A stretch of 64,000 nt of DNA, from contig JAFPWH010000068.1 of assembly GCA_017395065.1 (NCBI GenBank), positions 47,156 to 111,155 of the forward strand, in the 5' to 3' direction. The position numbers were made by a program, and so were the translations under genes. The notes beneath the pieces are model-generated. The model searched no databases and had not been told where the DNA came from. It saw only the letters and a program-made list of their open reading frames with translations. Below are positions 50,100 through 58,897 of this stretch, in pieces (the first letter of the stretch is position 1; the number at the start of each line of letters is the position of its first letter). The DNA comes from Clostridia bacterium (lineage in GTDB: Bacteria > Bacillota > Clostridia > Christensenellales > Aristaeellaceae).

Positions 50100-51449
50100 A
50101 TGAGCAGGCAAAGGCAGGGCACACACGCCCGGAATCTTCCCAAGGAAAAGGACAATTCAATCTTTTCATTCATTCCCAAGGAAAAGCGCAAAACGGCGCT
50201 GATCATAACGCTGATCGTCATAGCGGTGCTTGTGACGTTCTTCGTGCTGCACGCGCGCAACATCATTCGCCTGGGCGATCATTTGCACACGACAGACGAC
50301 GGCATACCGAACCTGCGCGAGGGCGAGATCGTGGGCAAAAAGACGACCACGTCGACAGACTCGAACGGTCAAAATCACTCGAGCACCGCCTTTTATACCG
50401 TCGGCAGCTTCGCGGGCACCGACAAATACACCTACGATCCGGAATACAGCGCTTCCACCGACAAAAAGAGGACCGAATGGAAGTTCGACAGCAAGCAGGC
50501 CGACCCGATCTACTTTATGCGCGTGTGCGGCGGCGACGGCAAGGCAGCGGAGCTCTGCGCGGAGCTCAAGCAGCATTACCTGAGCGGCGAGGGCGACGAA
50601 GCCGTTTTCCGCGGGCTCGAAGCGGAAGAAGTGAACGCAAACGGCTTAAAATACAGCTACTTCGTCTGCGAACCCTTCACCGTGCCGGACCTCATGGCCT
50701 ACGCCTACTACGGCGTGGAGCGCGAGGATTATTCCTCCAAGCGCGCCTTCGCGTACGTGGAGACGGCCGAAGACCTGTGCGCGGTCGTATCCGTGTACGC
50801 CAGGGCGGACAAGATCGATGATCTGCCCGAAGACGCCGCGCTCGTAAAACGCATGAAGGAATTCGTCGACCTGATTTATGCTCAGAAGCCCGACGGCGTC
50901 GAGACGAAGGAAATACAGGTCGTCCGGGAAACCGACGGGCAGGAAGAGACGCTCATCTCCGGCTACTACGCCGGCACCGACGCTTATCAGCTGGACGAAG
51001 CCTATTCGATCGGCAATAAAACCCAGCGGCTCGGCTGGAAGTATGACGGCGAAGCCGCGGACCCGATCTACTTCATGTACGTCACCGGCAGGGACGGCTC
51101 GGCGAAGTCCGCCTTCGAGTCTGTCAAAAACAGCTATCTGACTACCGACGAGGAGACCGGCGAAACCTCCTTCAAGGGTTCGGAAAAAACCGGGACCAGC
51201 AAGAACGGGCTGAAGTACCGCTGGCTTTGCACAACGCCGCAGGCCGTGGACGACGCGGAGATGACCTACAAGTACGGCGTGAGCATGCTGGACTACTATA
51301 CGAAGTACTCCTACGCCTTCGTCGAGACGAGAGACGACATGTGCGTGATGATCGCCGTTTATGCGAAGACGGAAGCCGAGGACGCGCTGCCCGAGGACGA
51401 AGCGATCTTCGAAAGAAGCCTCGAATTCATCGATCTCATCTCCAAGTAA
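50100..51449 (+). CDS. Single-pass membrane protein with duplicated outer domain
   Basis: 449 residues, no family recognised. A basic N-terminus (1-32) precedes one helix (TALIITLIVIAVLVTFFVLH), so the rest should be outside. The outside part is a tandem repeat of about 165 residues: repeat 1 has FAGTDKYTYDPEYS, TEWKFDSKQADPIYFMRV, NGLKYSYF, FAYVETAEDLCAVVSVYAR; repeat 2 has YAGTDAYQLDEAYS, LGWKYDGEAADPIYFMYV, NGLKYRWL, FVETRDDMCVMIAVYAK. The RBS is weak (AAAGGG about 13 bases upstream). It has its own promoter. Function unknown. Confidence 0.8.
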   Translation: MSRQRQGTHARNLPKEKDNSIFSFIPKEKRKTALIITLIVIAVLVTFFVLHARNIIRLGDHLHTTDDGIPNLREGEIVGKKTTTSTDSNGQNHSSTAFYTVGSFAGTDKYTYDPEYSASTDKKRTEWKFDSKQADPIYFMRVCGGDGKAAELCAELKQHYLSGEGDEAVFRGLEAEEVNANGLKYSYFVCEPFTVPDLMAYAYYGVEREDYSSKRAFAYVETAEDLCAVVSVYARADKIDDLPEDAALVKRMKEFVDLIYAQKPDGVETKEIQVVRETDGQEETLISGYYAGTDAYQLDEAYSIGNKTQRLGWKYDGEAADPIYFMYVTGRDGSAKSAFESVKNSYLTTDEETGETSFKGSEKTGTSKNGLKYRWLCTTPQAVDDAEMTYKYGVSMLDYYTKYSYAFVETRDDMCVMIAVYAKTEAEDALPEDEAIFERSLEFIDLISK

Positions 51450-51464
51450 ACCCGAAGAAGCGCA

Positions 51465-51508
51465 AAAGACCGGCTCTTCGCAGATTATGCGGAAAGCCGG
51501 TCTTTGTT
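51465..51508. terminator. Bidirectional terminator between converging genes
   Basis: AAAGACCGGCT pairs with AGCCGGTCTTT (11 bp, 19-base loop with a small inner stem); T-rich bases follow on both strands. Serves the genes at 50100 and 51531. Confidence 0.75.
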
Positions 51509-51530
51509 TGTCCGGGACGTTTTGGAGCGT

Positions 51531-51893
51531 CTACGCTTCCGCGCCCTCCTCCCCTTCCGCGGCGTCGGATTCGGCTTGCTCGGCTTCCTCACCCTTTATG
51601 CCGCCGAAGAGCTCGTCGCACAATTCAAGCGCGCGCTCGCGGTCGGAGTAATCGGTATAGATCTTGAGATACTCGATGTTCGCGCCCAAAAGCGTGCTTA
51701 GGCCCGCGCCCAGCGCGCCCATACACAGGGGCTGTATGCCGTTTTGTCTGAGCACGTCCGCCAGCATTTCGCCCAGCGCCGCGGGTTTTTCGGTCAGCAG
51801 GCACACGTCGTCCTCCCTTGGCTCGCGCGTGGGCTTTTTGCAGTCGGGGCATTTGATCCCTTCCACGATATGCTTGCACCTGGGACAGTACAT
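51531..51893 (-). CDS. Zinc-ribbon DUF2007-type protein
   Basis: 120 residues. ATG at 51893 lies 7 bases after AAGGGGG; ATG at 51899 is too close to it. Residues 1-20 form a zinc ribbon (MYCPRCK ... CPDC). The middle (VCLLTEKPAALGEMLADVL ... YLKIYTDYSDRERALELCDEL) resembles the putative signal-transducing DUF2007 family. The C-terminal tail is very acidic. A promoter (TTGCGC-17-TATAAT) drives it leftward. Role unknown. Confidence 0.75.
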   Translation of the reverse strand: MYCPRCKHIVEGIKCPDCKKPTREPREDDVCLLTEKPAALGEMLADVLRQNGIQPLCMGALGAGLSTLLGANIEYLKIYTDYSDRERALELCDELFGGIKGEEAEQAESDAAEGEEGAEA

Positions 51894-51916
51894 GTTCATT
51901 CCCCCTTCACGAAACA

Positions 51917-51945
51917 ATTATACCAGCTTTCGCCCCGCGGCGCAA
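51917..51945 (-). promoter_or_regulatory. Promoter of DUF2007-type gene
   Basis: On the minus strand TTGCGC, 17 bases, TATAAT with an extended TGG before the -10 box; it ends 24 bases before the ATG, so the leader is short. Confidence 0.75.
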
Positions 51946-51994
51946 CGCTCCCGCGATAAAAAGCTGAAAAACGGGCAGCGCAGCGCTTTTCCGC

Positions 51995-52023
51995 TTGCAA
52001 ATTTCGCCGGGATATGGTATAAA
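51995..52023 (+). promoter_or_regulatory. Promoter of GH95 gene
   Basis: TTGCAA, 17 bases, TATAAA with extended TGG, 39 bases before the ATG at 52063; divergent from the 51917 promoter. Confidence 0.75.
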
Positions 52024-52062
52024 CAACAGGAAACGAATTATACGCGGGGAGGACACGGCATC

Positions 52063-54345
52063 ATGATGAACACCGGCACGAATATGCTTTGGTACAAACA
52101 GGGAGCGCGCAGTTGGAACGAGGCGCTGCCCATCGGCAACGGGCGCCTGGGCGCGATGGTGTACGGCGGAGCAGTGAACGAAAGGCTGAGCCTGAACGAG
52201 GACACGCTCTGGAGCGGCTATCCCACGTTCTACGAAAATCCCGAAGCCCCGAAATACTACAAAATCGCCCGCGATCTGGTCATGCAGGGCAAAAACGAAG
52301 AGGCGCAGCAGATCATTGAGCAGCACTGCGAGGGGCTGTGGTCGCAGGTGTACCTGGCCCTGGGCGACATGAACATAGCCATGGAGCACTTCGGAAAGAT
52401 CCATTCCTACAGCCGCGCGCTGGACATTTCACAGAGCGTCCACAAGGTGGAATACGAATGTGACGGCGTGCGCTTCTTGCGGGAATGCTTTGTCAGCAAA
52501 CCGGACGACGTATTGGTTTTGCGCATTACCGCCTCCCGCGCGGGCGCGATCGGCCTAAGCGCGAGCCTGTCTCCCGCGCTGAACGCCGAGGTGTGTCTTG
52601 CAAACGACCGCGCTTCAATCAAGGGCAACAGCCCCGCCTACGTGTGGCATTACGGCGACCCGCAGGACCCGCGCGGAAAGATCGTCTACGGCGAAAGCGA
52701 CGACAAAAAGGGCATGGGCTTCTACGCCGAAATGCGCATACTGAACGAAAACGGCTCCGTATCGCGGGAATGCGGCGCGCTGCGCGTGAAAAACGCCGAC
52801 AGCGTGACGATCCTGTTCAACTGCAAAACGAGCTTCAACGGCTGGAACAGGCACCCCGTGCTCGAGGGAAAGCCCTTCGTCGAGCCCTGCCGCAAGGCGC
52901 TCGACGAAGCGGCCGCCAAATCCTGCGAAGCGCTGAAGAACGCGCACGTCGCCGATCACAGGGCGCTGTACGACAGGGTGGAATTCGACCTTTGCGGCGG
53001 AGACGAAAAGTATTTGCCCACCGACGAAAGGCTCTACCGCCACGAGGACGGCTTAAGCGACAACGCGCTGTACGCGCTGTACTTCAATTACGCCAGGTAT
53101 CTGACCATCGCGGCCTCCCGCGAGGGCACGCAGGCGATGAACCTGCAGGGCATATGGAACAACTCCGTGACGCCCCCGTGGAACTGCAATTACACGATCA
53201 ACATAAACACCGAGATGAATTACTGGCCCGCGCCGATGGTGAACCTGAGCGACTGCTGCGAGCCGCTGATCCGGCTGATCGAGGAGCTGAGCGTAAGCGG
53301 CGAGCGCGCGGCGAAGGCGTACTACGGCGCGCCGGGCTTCGTTTCCCACCACAATACCGACATCTGGCGGCTCAGCACTCCCGTTGGCGCGAACAAGCAG
53401 GGCAGCTCGATCTTCGCTTTCTGGCCCATGTCCTCCGGGTGGCTGATGCGCCACCTCTGGGAGCACTACGAATATACGCGCGACACAGACTATCTGCGAA
53501 ACCGCGCCTTCCCAATCATCCGCAAGGCCGCAGAATTCTATACGGCACTTTTGACAGAGGACAGCGACGGAAAACTGATCCTTGCGCCCTCCACCTCGCC
53601 CGAGAACGCCTACAGGCTGGACGGAAAGCAGCTGGCCGTGAGCAAGACGACCGCGATGACGACGGCGATCGTGCGCGACGTGCTGGACATTCTTTTGCGC
53701 GCCGCCGGGATTCTTGGTATCAGCGACGGCGTGACCGAAAAAGCGCAGAGCATGCTGCCGCGCCTTAAGCCCCTCGGGGTGGGCAGGTACGGTCAGCTTC
53801 TGGAGTGGGACGAGGACTTTGAGGAAAACGACGTGCATCACCGCCACATGTCGCACATGTACGCGCTGCATCCCGCGCGCTTCATAACGCCCGAGGACAC
53901 GCCGGACCTTGCCGAAGCCTGCCGCGTTTCGCTCACGCGCCGCGGCGACGAGAGCACCGGCTGGGCGATGGGCTGGCGCATCTGCATGTGGGCACGGCTG
54001 ACGGACGGCGACCACGCGCTCAGGCTCCTCGACAACCAGCTGCGCACCGTGGAGGGACGCAGAGAAGGCGGCGCGCGCTCCGGCGAAATGAATTACGCAA
54101 ACGGCGGCGGCTCCTACCTGAATCTTCTGGACGCGCATCCGCCCTTCCAGATCGACGGCAACTTCGGCGCCTGCGCGGGCATCGCCGAAATGCTGGTAAA
54201 GGCGCTGCCGGACGGCACGGTCGTCCCCCTGCCCGCAAGGCCCGCAAGCTGGACGAAGGGCAGCGTAAAAGGGCTGCGCACGCGCTTCGGTCAGACCGTG
54301 GACATCACGTGGAACGGCGACAGGGTGGAAACAGTCGTCAGATAA
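52063..54345 (+). CDS. Alpha-L-fucosidase, glycoside hydrolase family 95
   Basis: 760 residues. Inverting fucosidase of the AfcA type, removing terminal alpha-1,2-fucose from host glycans or milk oligosaccharides. The N-terminal domain starts with the family hallmark ALPIGNGRLGAMVYGG and LNEDTLWSG. By position, catalytic residues should be Glu514 (TSPENAYR), Asn380 and Asn382 (ININTEMNYW) and Asp698 (IDGNFGACAG). No signal peptide: it is probably cytoplasmic, so fucosylated oligosaccharides would be imported first. ATG at 52063 (or 52066) follows GGGGAGG; longer frames run into the divergent promoters. A terminator follows. Confidence 0.92.
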   Translation: MMNTGTNMLWYKQGARSWNEALPIGNGRLGAMVYGGAVNERLSLNEDTLWSGYPTFYENPEAPKYYKIARDLVMQGKNEEAQQIIEQHCEGLWSQVYLALGDMNIAMEHFGKIHSYSRALDISQSVHKVEYECDGVRFLRECFVSKPDDVLVLRITASRAGAIGLSASLSPALNAEVCLANDRASIKGNSPAYVWHYGDPQDPRGKIVYGESDDKKGMGFYAEMRILNENGSVSRECGALRVKNADSVTILFNCKTSFNGWNRHPVLEGKPFVEPCRKALDEAAAKSCEALKNAHVADHRALYDRVEFDLCGGDEKYLPTDERLYRHEDGLSDNALYALYFNYARYLTIAASREGTQAMNLQGIWNNSVTPPWNCNYTININTEMNYWPAPMVNLSDCCEPLIRLIEELSVSGERAAKAYYGAPGFVSHHNTDIWRLSTPVGANKQGSSIFAFWPMSSGWLMRHLWEHYEYTRDTDYLRNRAFPIIRKAAEFYTALLTEDSDGKLILAPSTSPENAYRLDGKQLAVSKTTAMTTAIVRDVLDILLRAAGILGISDGVTEKAQSMLPRLKPLGVGRYGQLLEWDEDFEENDVHHRHMSHMYALHPARFITPEDTPDLAEACRVSLTRRGDESTGWAMGWRICMWARLTDGDHALRLLDNQLRTVEGRREGGARSGEMNYANGGGSYLNLLDAHPPFQIDGNFGACAGIAEMLVKALPDGTVVPLPARPASWTKGSVKGLRTRFGQTVDITWNGDRVETVVR

Positions 54346-54358
54346 AACGACGCAAAAA

Positions 54359-54398
54359 CGCAGGCCTTCCGGGTTTCGGAGGGCCTGCGCCGTTTTTA
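54359..54398. terminator. Terminator between GH95 and secreted Cys-rich protein genes
   Basis: CGCAGGCC pairs with GGCCTGCG and inner TCCG with CGGA; on the plus strand GTTTTTATC follows, on the minus strand GTTTTTGC, so it serves both converging genes. Confidence 0.85.
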
Positions 54399-54414
54399 TC
54401 GAATGCAGAAGCAG

Positions 54415-55953
54415 TTATTCCGCCTTATATTCGTAGGACGCGAGGAAGGCGGTCGATTCGTTGCCCTTGGCGTCGGAAAGCACCACGCTTACGTTCACGT
54501 AGCCCTCGTTGTTTGCGACCTCGAAATCCGCCTCGGCGGCGTAGACGTTTTTGAGCGTGAAGGGCCCGCCCGTGATCGTCTGAACGAACTGTATGCGCTT
54601 AACGCTGTAGCCCTTGGGCAGGGCGCTCACACCGACGTGCAGCTTGTTTTCGGCGTAGCTTATGCTGACCGCGGGGCTGTTTCCGCTCGTCTGACTGAGC
54701 GTTCCGGAGGCGGACAGGTAACTCGTACCCGCGCTCTGCCCGTCGTCTGCGGGCGCGCTCGCGGTGTTCTCCGTATCGTCGTTTCCCGCGGCGGGCGTTC
54801 CGCCCTCGGGGAAGCTCACGATCCCGCCGTCCAGCGAATAGGTCGGCGTAACGGACGCGCGCTTTCCGTCGGCGGAAGTAAGAACCGCATACCAGCCGAA
54901 AGCCACGTTGTTTTCGGAAAGGATGCCGCTCGTCGCGTTCAGCGGCAGGCGCTTGCTCCCGCTCAGTACGGAAAACTTGCCGTCCTGCGTCGAATAGGTA
55001 AGCGTGCGGGTCTTTCCGTTGTAGCTGAAGTCCGCGCTCTCGCCAAGCGTTCCGTCGTAAGCCGCAAAACCCTCCGGACCCAGCGTAAAGCACCCGTCCG
55101 CGGAGGTATAATTTTTGATGTTCACGCTCAGGGTATTGCCCTTGAAGCTGCTTTTGCTCACGCTCAGGAACGGGCTTCCGTCGGCCGTTTTGTCGCTTTT
55201 GAGATAGGTCATCTCTTTTTCGCCCGAGGAAAGCGCAAGGGAGCTCGCACCGTTCTTAAAGCCGATTTTGAGCTTCGCGCCGCCGGAGATGAGGATAAAA
55301 TCCAGATCGGCGTTTGGACCGCTCACCGTCAGGGTCGCTTCGCCGCCGGTGAGCTTAAGCCCCCGGTACTCGCCGCCCGAAACGTTGGCGTAGAGCTCCA
55401 GCGTCGTGTTGGTCACGGCGTACAGGTCGAAAACGCCGTTCGAATACAGGGTCAGCTGGCGCTCGCTGTCCTTGGGAAGCGAGATCGTGTTGACCTTGAG
55501 GTAGGAAGTCCCGTTGCCCAGAAGGTCGTTTCCCTCCATGGAATACAGCCTGTCGTAGGCGGAGAACAGGCGCGTGTAGTTGTACCCGCAGGCGGCGCAG
55601 GTGAGATTCTTTTTGCCCAGGCGGTTGTTCTGCGCGCCGGTGACGACCTTGGCGATGGAGGTGTCGTGGGCCTGCCTGTCGCTCTCCCCGCACACGGAGC
55701 AGTAGCGCACGTGGTATTCGTCGGAGTAGTACTCCCAGGCCTCGTAGCTGTGGTCCTTCATCGCAAGCGTCTCCACCTCGGTCGCGCCGCAGATCTTGCA
55801 CACGCGCACCTCGGTGCCCTCGCTCGTGCAGGTGGGCTCGGTCAGCACCGCGAACTCGCCCCAGTCGTGGGTGTGCGCCTCCTCTTCGGCGAGGGCAAGC
55901 CCCGCGGCGCAGAGAAGCAGCGCAAGCAGCAAAACCAAAAACCTTCTGTTCAT
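54415..55953 (-). CDS. Secreted Cys-rich modular protein
   Basis: 512 residues, function unknown. ATG at 55953 follows AAAGGAC by about 8 bases. Signal peptide MNRRFLVLLLALLLCAAGLA ends near ALAEEEA. Next come zinc-ribbon-like repeats common in clostridial surface proteins: HDWGEFAVLTEPTC, CKICGATEVETL, CSVCGESDRQ and CAACGYNY. The middle is beta-rich with a repeated short-strand pattern; a Gly/Ala/Thr-rich linker (about 385-415) precedes a C-terminal Ig-like or fibronectin-like domain. No sortase or SLH anchor is seen. It stands alone; its 47-base gap to the next gene holds no clear promoter. Confidence 0.7.
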   Translation of the reverse strand: MNRRFLVLLLALLLCAAGLALAEEEAHTHDWGEFAVLTEPTCTSEGTEVRVCKICGATEVETLAMKDHSYEAWEYYSDEYHVRYCSVCGESDRQAHDTSIAKVVTGAQNNRLGKKNLTCAACGYNYTRLFSAYDRLYSMEGNDLLGNGTSYLKVNTISLPKDSERQLTLYSNGVFDLYAVTNTTLELYANVSGGEYRGLKLTGGEATLTVSGPNADLDFILISGGAKLKIGFKNGASSLALSSGEKEMTYLKSDKTADGSPFLSVSKSSFKGNTLSVNIKNYTSADGCFTLGPEGFAAYDGTLGESADFSYNGKTRTLTYSTQDGKFSVLSGSKRLPLNATSGILSENNVAFGWYAVLTSADGKRASVTPTYSLDGGIVSFPEGGTPAAGNDDTENTASAPADDGQSAGTSYLSASGTLSQTSGNSPAVSISYAENKLHVGVSALPKGYSVKRIQFVQTITGGPFTLKNVYAAEADFEVANNEGYVNVSVVLSDAKGNESTAFLASYEYKAE

Positions 55954-56000
55954 GATGAACCGTCCTTTCGCGCCCGAAGCGTGCTTCGGTGCATAAAGCG

Positions 56001-57029
56001 TCAAACCTTCGTCAGCTCGACCCAGCGGCCCGATGCCGAGGATTCGTATATGCCCTTGACAAGCGCAAGCGCCGGGAAAGCGCTGCGCCCGTCGATCTCG
56101 AAGGGCTTTCCGGATAAAATGCAGTCGTATACCTTTTCGATCTCTGTCTTGTGGCTCGCGCCCCAGTAGCTCTTTTCGCCCAGGTGCGCCGCGCTTTCGC
56201 CTGAGGTCACCAGCTTGGGAACGCCGTCCTCGAGCTTGAACAGCTTTTCCGCCCAGAGCTGCCAGACGCCGTTTTCAAAGGCCATCTCCAGCATGATGGG
56301 CGCGGAGAAGGCGTAGTCGTTCGTGGCGTGCAGTACGCCCACCGCGCCGTTTTCGTATTCGAACACCGCGTGCGCGTTGTCCTCGACTTCGATCGCGCCC
56401 GCCAGCAGGTCTGTGCTCACGCTGCCCTTCACGCGTTTGATCGGCCCGCCGAGGTAGCTCAGAAGGTCGAGCGTGTGGATGCTCTGGTTGATCAGCACGC
56501 CGCCGCCCTCCGTGCGCCACGCGCCGCGCCAGCCGCTTTCGGTGTAGTACGGCGCAGTCCTGTGCCAGCAGATGCTCGCCCGCGCGCCCTTGAAGGCGCC
56601 GGCTTCGCCGCTTTCGATGATGTGCTTGAGCGCAACGGTGGAGGCGTTGTAGCGGTTCTGAAAGATAACGTTGAGGGTCGCCGCGCTCCTGTCCGCTTCT
56701 TCGATCATGGAAAGCGCGTCGCTCAGCTCGCTCGCCATCGGCTTTTCGCACAGCACGTGCTTTCCCTGCCTGAGCGCATAGATGCTCATCGGCGCGTGCA
56801 GGTAATGGGGCGTCAGCACATGCACGATCTCCACGTCCGGGTCGTTTACGAGTTCTTTCCAGTCCGTATAGGCCTTGGCGCCGGTCTCGAGGCGCGCCTT
56901 TTCCAGTTTTTGGGTGTCGATGTCGCACACGGCGATCACGCGGGCGCTTTCCAGGTTCTTCAGCGCGTCCAGATGCACGCGGCTGATGCCGCCAAGGCCG
57001 ATCAAGCCCGTCTTCAGAAATCTGTTCAA
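56001..57029 (-). CDS. Gfo/Idh/MocA family oxidoreductase
   Basis: 342 residues, standard length. Rossmann motif GLIGLGGISRVH, EKPMASEL near residue 96, catalytic His in NQSIHTLDLLSYLGG. TTG at 57029 is the start; AAGGA lies 7 bases upstream, overlapping the stop of the methyltransferase gene (4-base gap), so the two are coupled. Oxidises a sugar or cyclitol with NAD(P); which one cannot be told. Confidence 0.85.
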   Translation of the reverse strand: MNRFLKTGLIGLGGISRVHLDALKNLESARVIAVCDIDTQKLEKARLETGAKAYTDWKELVNDPDVEIVHVLTPHYLHAPMSIYALRQGKHVLCEKPMASELSDALSMIEEADRSAATLNVIFQNRYNASTVALKHIIESGEAGAFKGARASICWHRTAPYYTESGWRGAWRTEGGGVLINQSIHTLDLLSYLGGPIKRVKGSVSTDLLAGAIEVEDNAHAVFEYENGAVGVLHATNDYAFSAPIMLEMAFENGVWQLWAEKLFKLEDGVPKLVTSGESAAHLGEKSYWGASHKTEIEKVYDCILSGKPFEIDGRSAFPALALVKGIYESSASGRWVELTKV

Positions 57030-57033
57030 GGTT

Positions 57034-57771
57034 TTATCCTTCCCGTTTCTTTTGATATCTCGAAAATGTATACATGGCCACCGAGGCGGCGACCGAGAGG
57101 TTGAGCGAATCGATGCGGTCGGACTGATCGATCTTTACGCTCCTGCCAAGCTTCTGAAAGTACGCAGGCAGCCCCGCGGCCTCGTTGCCGAAGATCAGCG
57201 TGTGCGCGCGGGCAGCCTTGGGCGCGACCAGGTCCATGTCCAGAGCCCCGTCCAGCATGAAGGGGTACAATTCGCGGCCGGGAAAGGCGGAAAGATAGTC
57301 TTCGATGCTGTCGTAGGTCTTCAGGCGCAAAAGGAAAAATGCGCCCATCGAGGACCGCAGCGTATGGGGCTCGAACACGTCCGCGCAGGGGCGGATCAGC
57401 GCGACGTCCTCATAGCCGAAGCCGACGGCCGAGCGCAGGCTCGTGCCCAGATTTCCGCTGTCGGAGATGTTGTGAAACACCGCGTGCTGCCTGTCTTTCT
57501 TGAGTTCGCCTTCAAACTTTTCAAACGCCAGCGCGGCGTAGCAGTTGTCCTTGCCGCTGATGCGCTTTAGCGCCTTCGGCGCGATTTCCTCGCGGACGCC
57601 GAGGGACGAACACTTTTCCCGCAGCGCGTCCACGCCCTCACCGCGGCTGATGTCGCTGAGCAGCAGGCGAAGAGCAGACCTTGGTCTGTTTTCTAAAAGC
57701 AGCATGCAGGGGTACACCCCAAGGCAGTAGCTGTAGCCAAGCTTTTTGTCGTAACTCTCGAGCGCGGGCAT
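57034..57771 (-). CDS. TrmH/SpoU-family RNA 2'-O-methyltransferase
   Basis: 245 residues. SPOUT knot motifs are present: motif 1 ISDSGNLGTSLRSAVGFGY, motif 2 LIFGNEAAGLPA, motif 3 DSLNLSVAASVAMYTF, in correct order. The N-terminal about 95 residues form the usual substrate-binding domain. Methylates ribose in tRNA or rRNA; the exact site is not readable. ATG follows GGGGAG. Driven by the promoter at 57801. Confidence 0.9.
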   Translation of the reverse strand: MPALESYDKKLGYSYCLGVYPCMLLLENRPRSALRLLLSDISRGEGVDALREKCSSLGVREEIAPKALKRISGKDNCYAALAFEKFEGELKKDRQHAVFHNISDSGNLGTSLRSAVGFGYEDVALIRPCADVFEPHTLRSSMGAFFLLRLKTYDSIEDYLSAFPGRELYPFMLDGALDMDLVAPKAARAHTLIFGNEAAGLPAYFQKLGRSVKIDQSDRIDSLNLSVAASVAMYTFSRYQKKREG

Positions 57772-57800
57772 TTCGATTACTCCCCATTTTAACTGTCTTC

Positions 57801-57829
57801 ATTATACTCCCCCGCGGCGTCAATTTCAA
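57801..57829 (-). promoter_or_regulatory. Promoter of TrmH-type gene
   Basis: On the minus strand TTGAAA, 17 bases, TATAAT, about 30 bases before the start. Confidence 0.8.
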
Positions 57830-57893
57830 TCGGTACGCGAAGCCTTAAGAAAAAATTCAGACGTTCATAAAAATTCAAAAGCCGTCTTAACGC

Positions 57894-57922
57894 TTTACCT
57901 TTGCCGCCGCAGGGTGTATAAT
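57894..57922 (+). promoter_or_regulatory. Promoter of SDR gene
   Basis: TTTACC, 17 bases, TATAAT, 82 bases before the ATG at 58005; divergent from the TrmH-type promoter. Confidence 0.75.
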
Positions 57923-58004
57923 GTTCACACGAAAACAGACCTGCGGGGCGCTTTGCAAAGCGTTTCCCCGCGCGCGGAAGGAAAAGAAAGGACGAATCGA
58001 CATC

Positions 58005-58763
58005 ATGAACATAGCGGTCATCACCGGCGCTTCCTCCGGCATGGGCAGGGACTTTGCCCTGCAGCTGGACGCCTCGCAAAGCTTCGACGAGATCTGGCTG
58101 ATCGCCCGCCGGGCGGAAAAGCTGGAGGAACTGAAAAAGGAGCTGAAGGCCCCGGCGAGGGTGCTTTCGCTCGATCTGGAGAAGGACGAAAGCCTCGAGG
58201 CCTACGCTTCGCTGCTCAAAGAGACAAAGCCGGACATACGCGTGCTCGTGAACGCAGCGGGTTTCGGACGCTTCACGGCGTTTGAAAAAGACGATCTTTC
58301 GACGCAGTTGTCCATGGCCCGGCTGAACGATCTTGCGCTGGTCGGCGTGACCTGGCTGAGCCTGCAATACATGCATCCGGGCAGCTGCGTCTACCAGCTG
58401 GGCTCGATGTCCGCCTGGCAGCCGGTGCCGTACATGAGCATTTACGCGGCCTCCAAGGCCTTCGTGCTGAGCTTTACGCGCGCCCTGAACGTGGAACTGA
58501 AGGGCCGCGGCATCCGTCTTATGGCTGTATGCCCCGGCTGGGTCAGAACGGAGTTTTTCGACCGCGCCAGGCACGACGACACCGTGTGCTACTACAACCG
58601 CTGGTACGAATCGAAGGACGTTGTGAAAAAGGCGCTCAAGGACATGAAGAAGGGCAAGGACGTGTCCGTGCTGGGCTTTCCGGAAAGACTGCAGGTGCTT
58701 TTGGTGAAGCTTTTGCCGCACAGGCTCGTGATGAAGGTCTGGTGCAGGCAGCAGAAGCATTGA
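58005..58763 (+). CDS. Short-chain dehydrogenase/reductase
   Basis: 252 residues, classical SDR. Cofactor motif TGASSGMG, NAAGFG, catalytic Ser in GSMSAW and YxxxK in YAASK. ARRAEKL after the second strand suggests NADP preference. ATG at 58005 follows AAAGGA by 12 bases. The C-terminal basic stretch MKKGKDVSVLGFPERLQVL resembles DltE/YqjQ-like members. Substrate unknown. Confidence 0.88.
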   Translation: MNIAVITGASSGMGRDFALQLDASQSFDEIWLIARRAEKLEELKKELKAPARVLSLDLEKDESLEAYASLLKETKPDIRVLVNAAGFGRFTAFEKDDLSTQLSMARLNDLALVGVTWLSLQYMHPGSCVYQLGSMSAWQPVPYMSIYAASKAFVLSFTRALNVELKGRGIRLMAVCPGWVRTEFFDRARHDDTVCYYNRWYESKDVVKKALKDMKKGKDVSVLGFPERLQVLLVKLLPHRLVMKVWCRQQKH

Positions 58764-58840
58764 TCCCGGCCCGCGCTTTTCACATTTGTTACATAAGTGA
58801 TAAGTTTGATTTGCAACACGGCGCGGCCGCCCGAAATCGG

Positions 58841-58869
58841 TTGACAACAGGAAGACAAAATGGTATATT
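58841..58869 (+). promoter_or_regulatory. Promoter of SH3-like repeat protein
   Basis: TTGACA, 17 bases, TATATT, 28 bases before the ATG. Confidence 0.85.
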
Positions 58870-58897
58870 TTCAGTATAAAAGACAGGAGGTAAGTCA

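Noticed and set aside
51664..52062. Upstream extension of the GH95 frame by 133 codons
   Set aside because: It runs through the divergent promoters and the DUF2007-type gene; GGGGAGG and the family N-terminus place the start at 52063.
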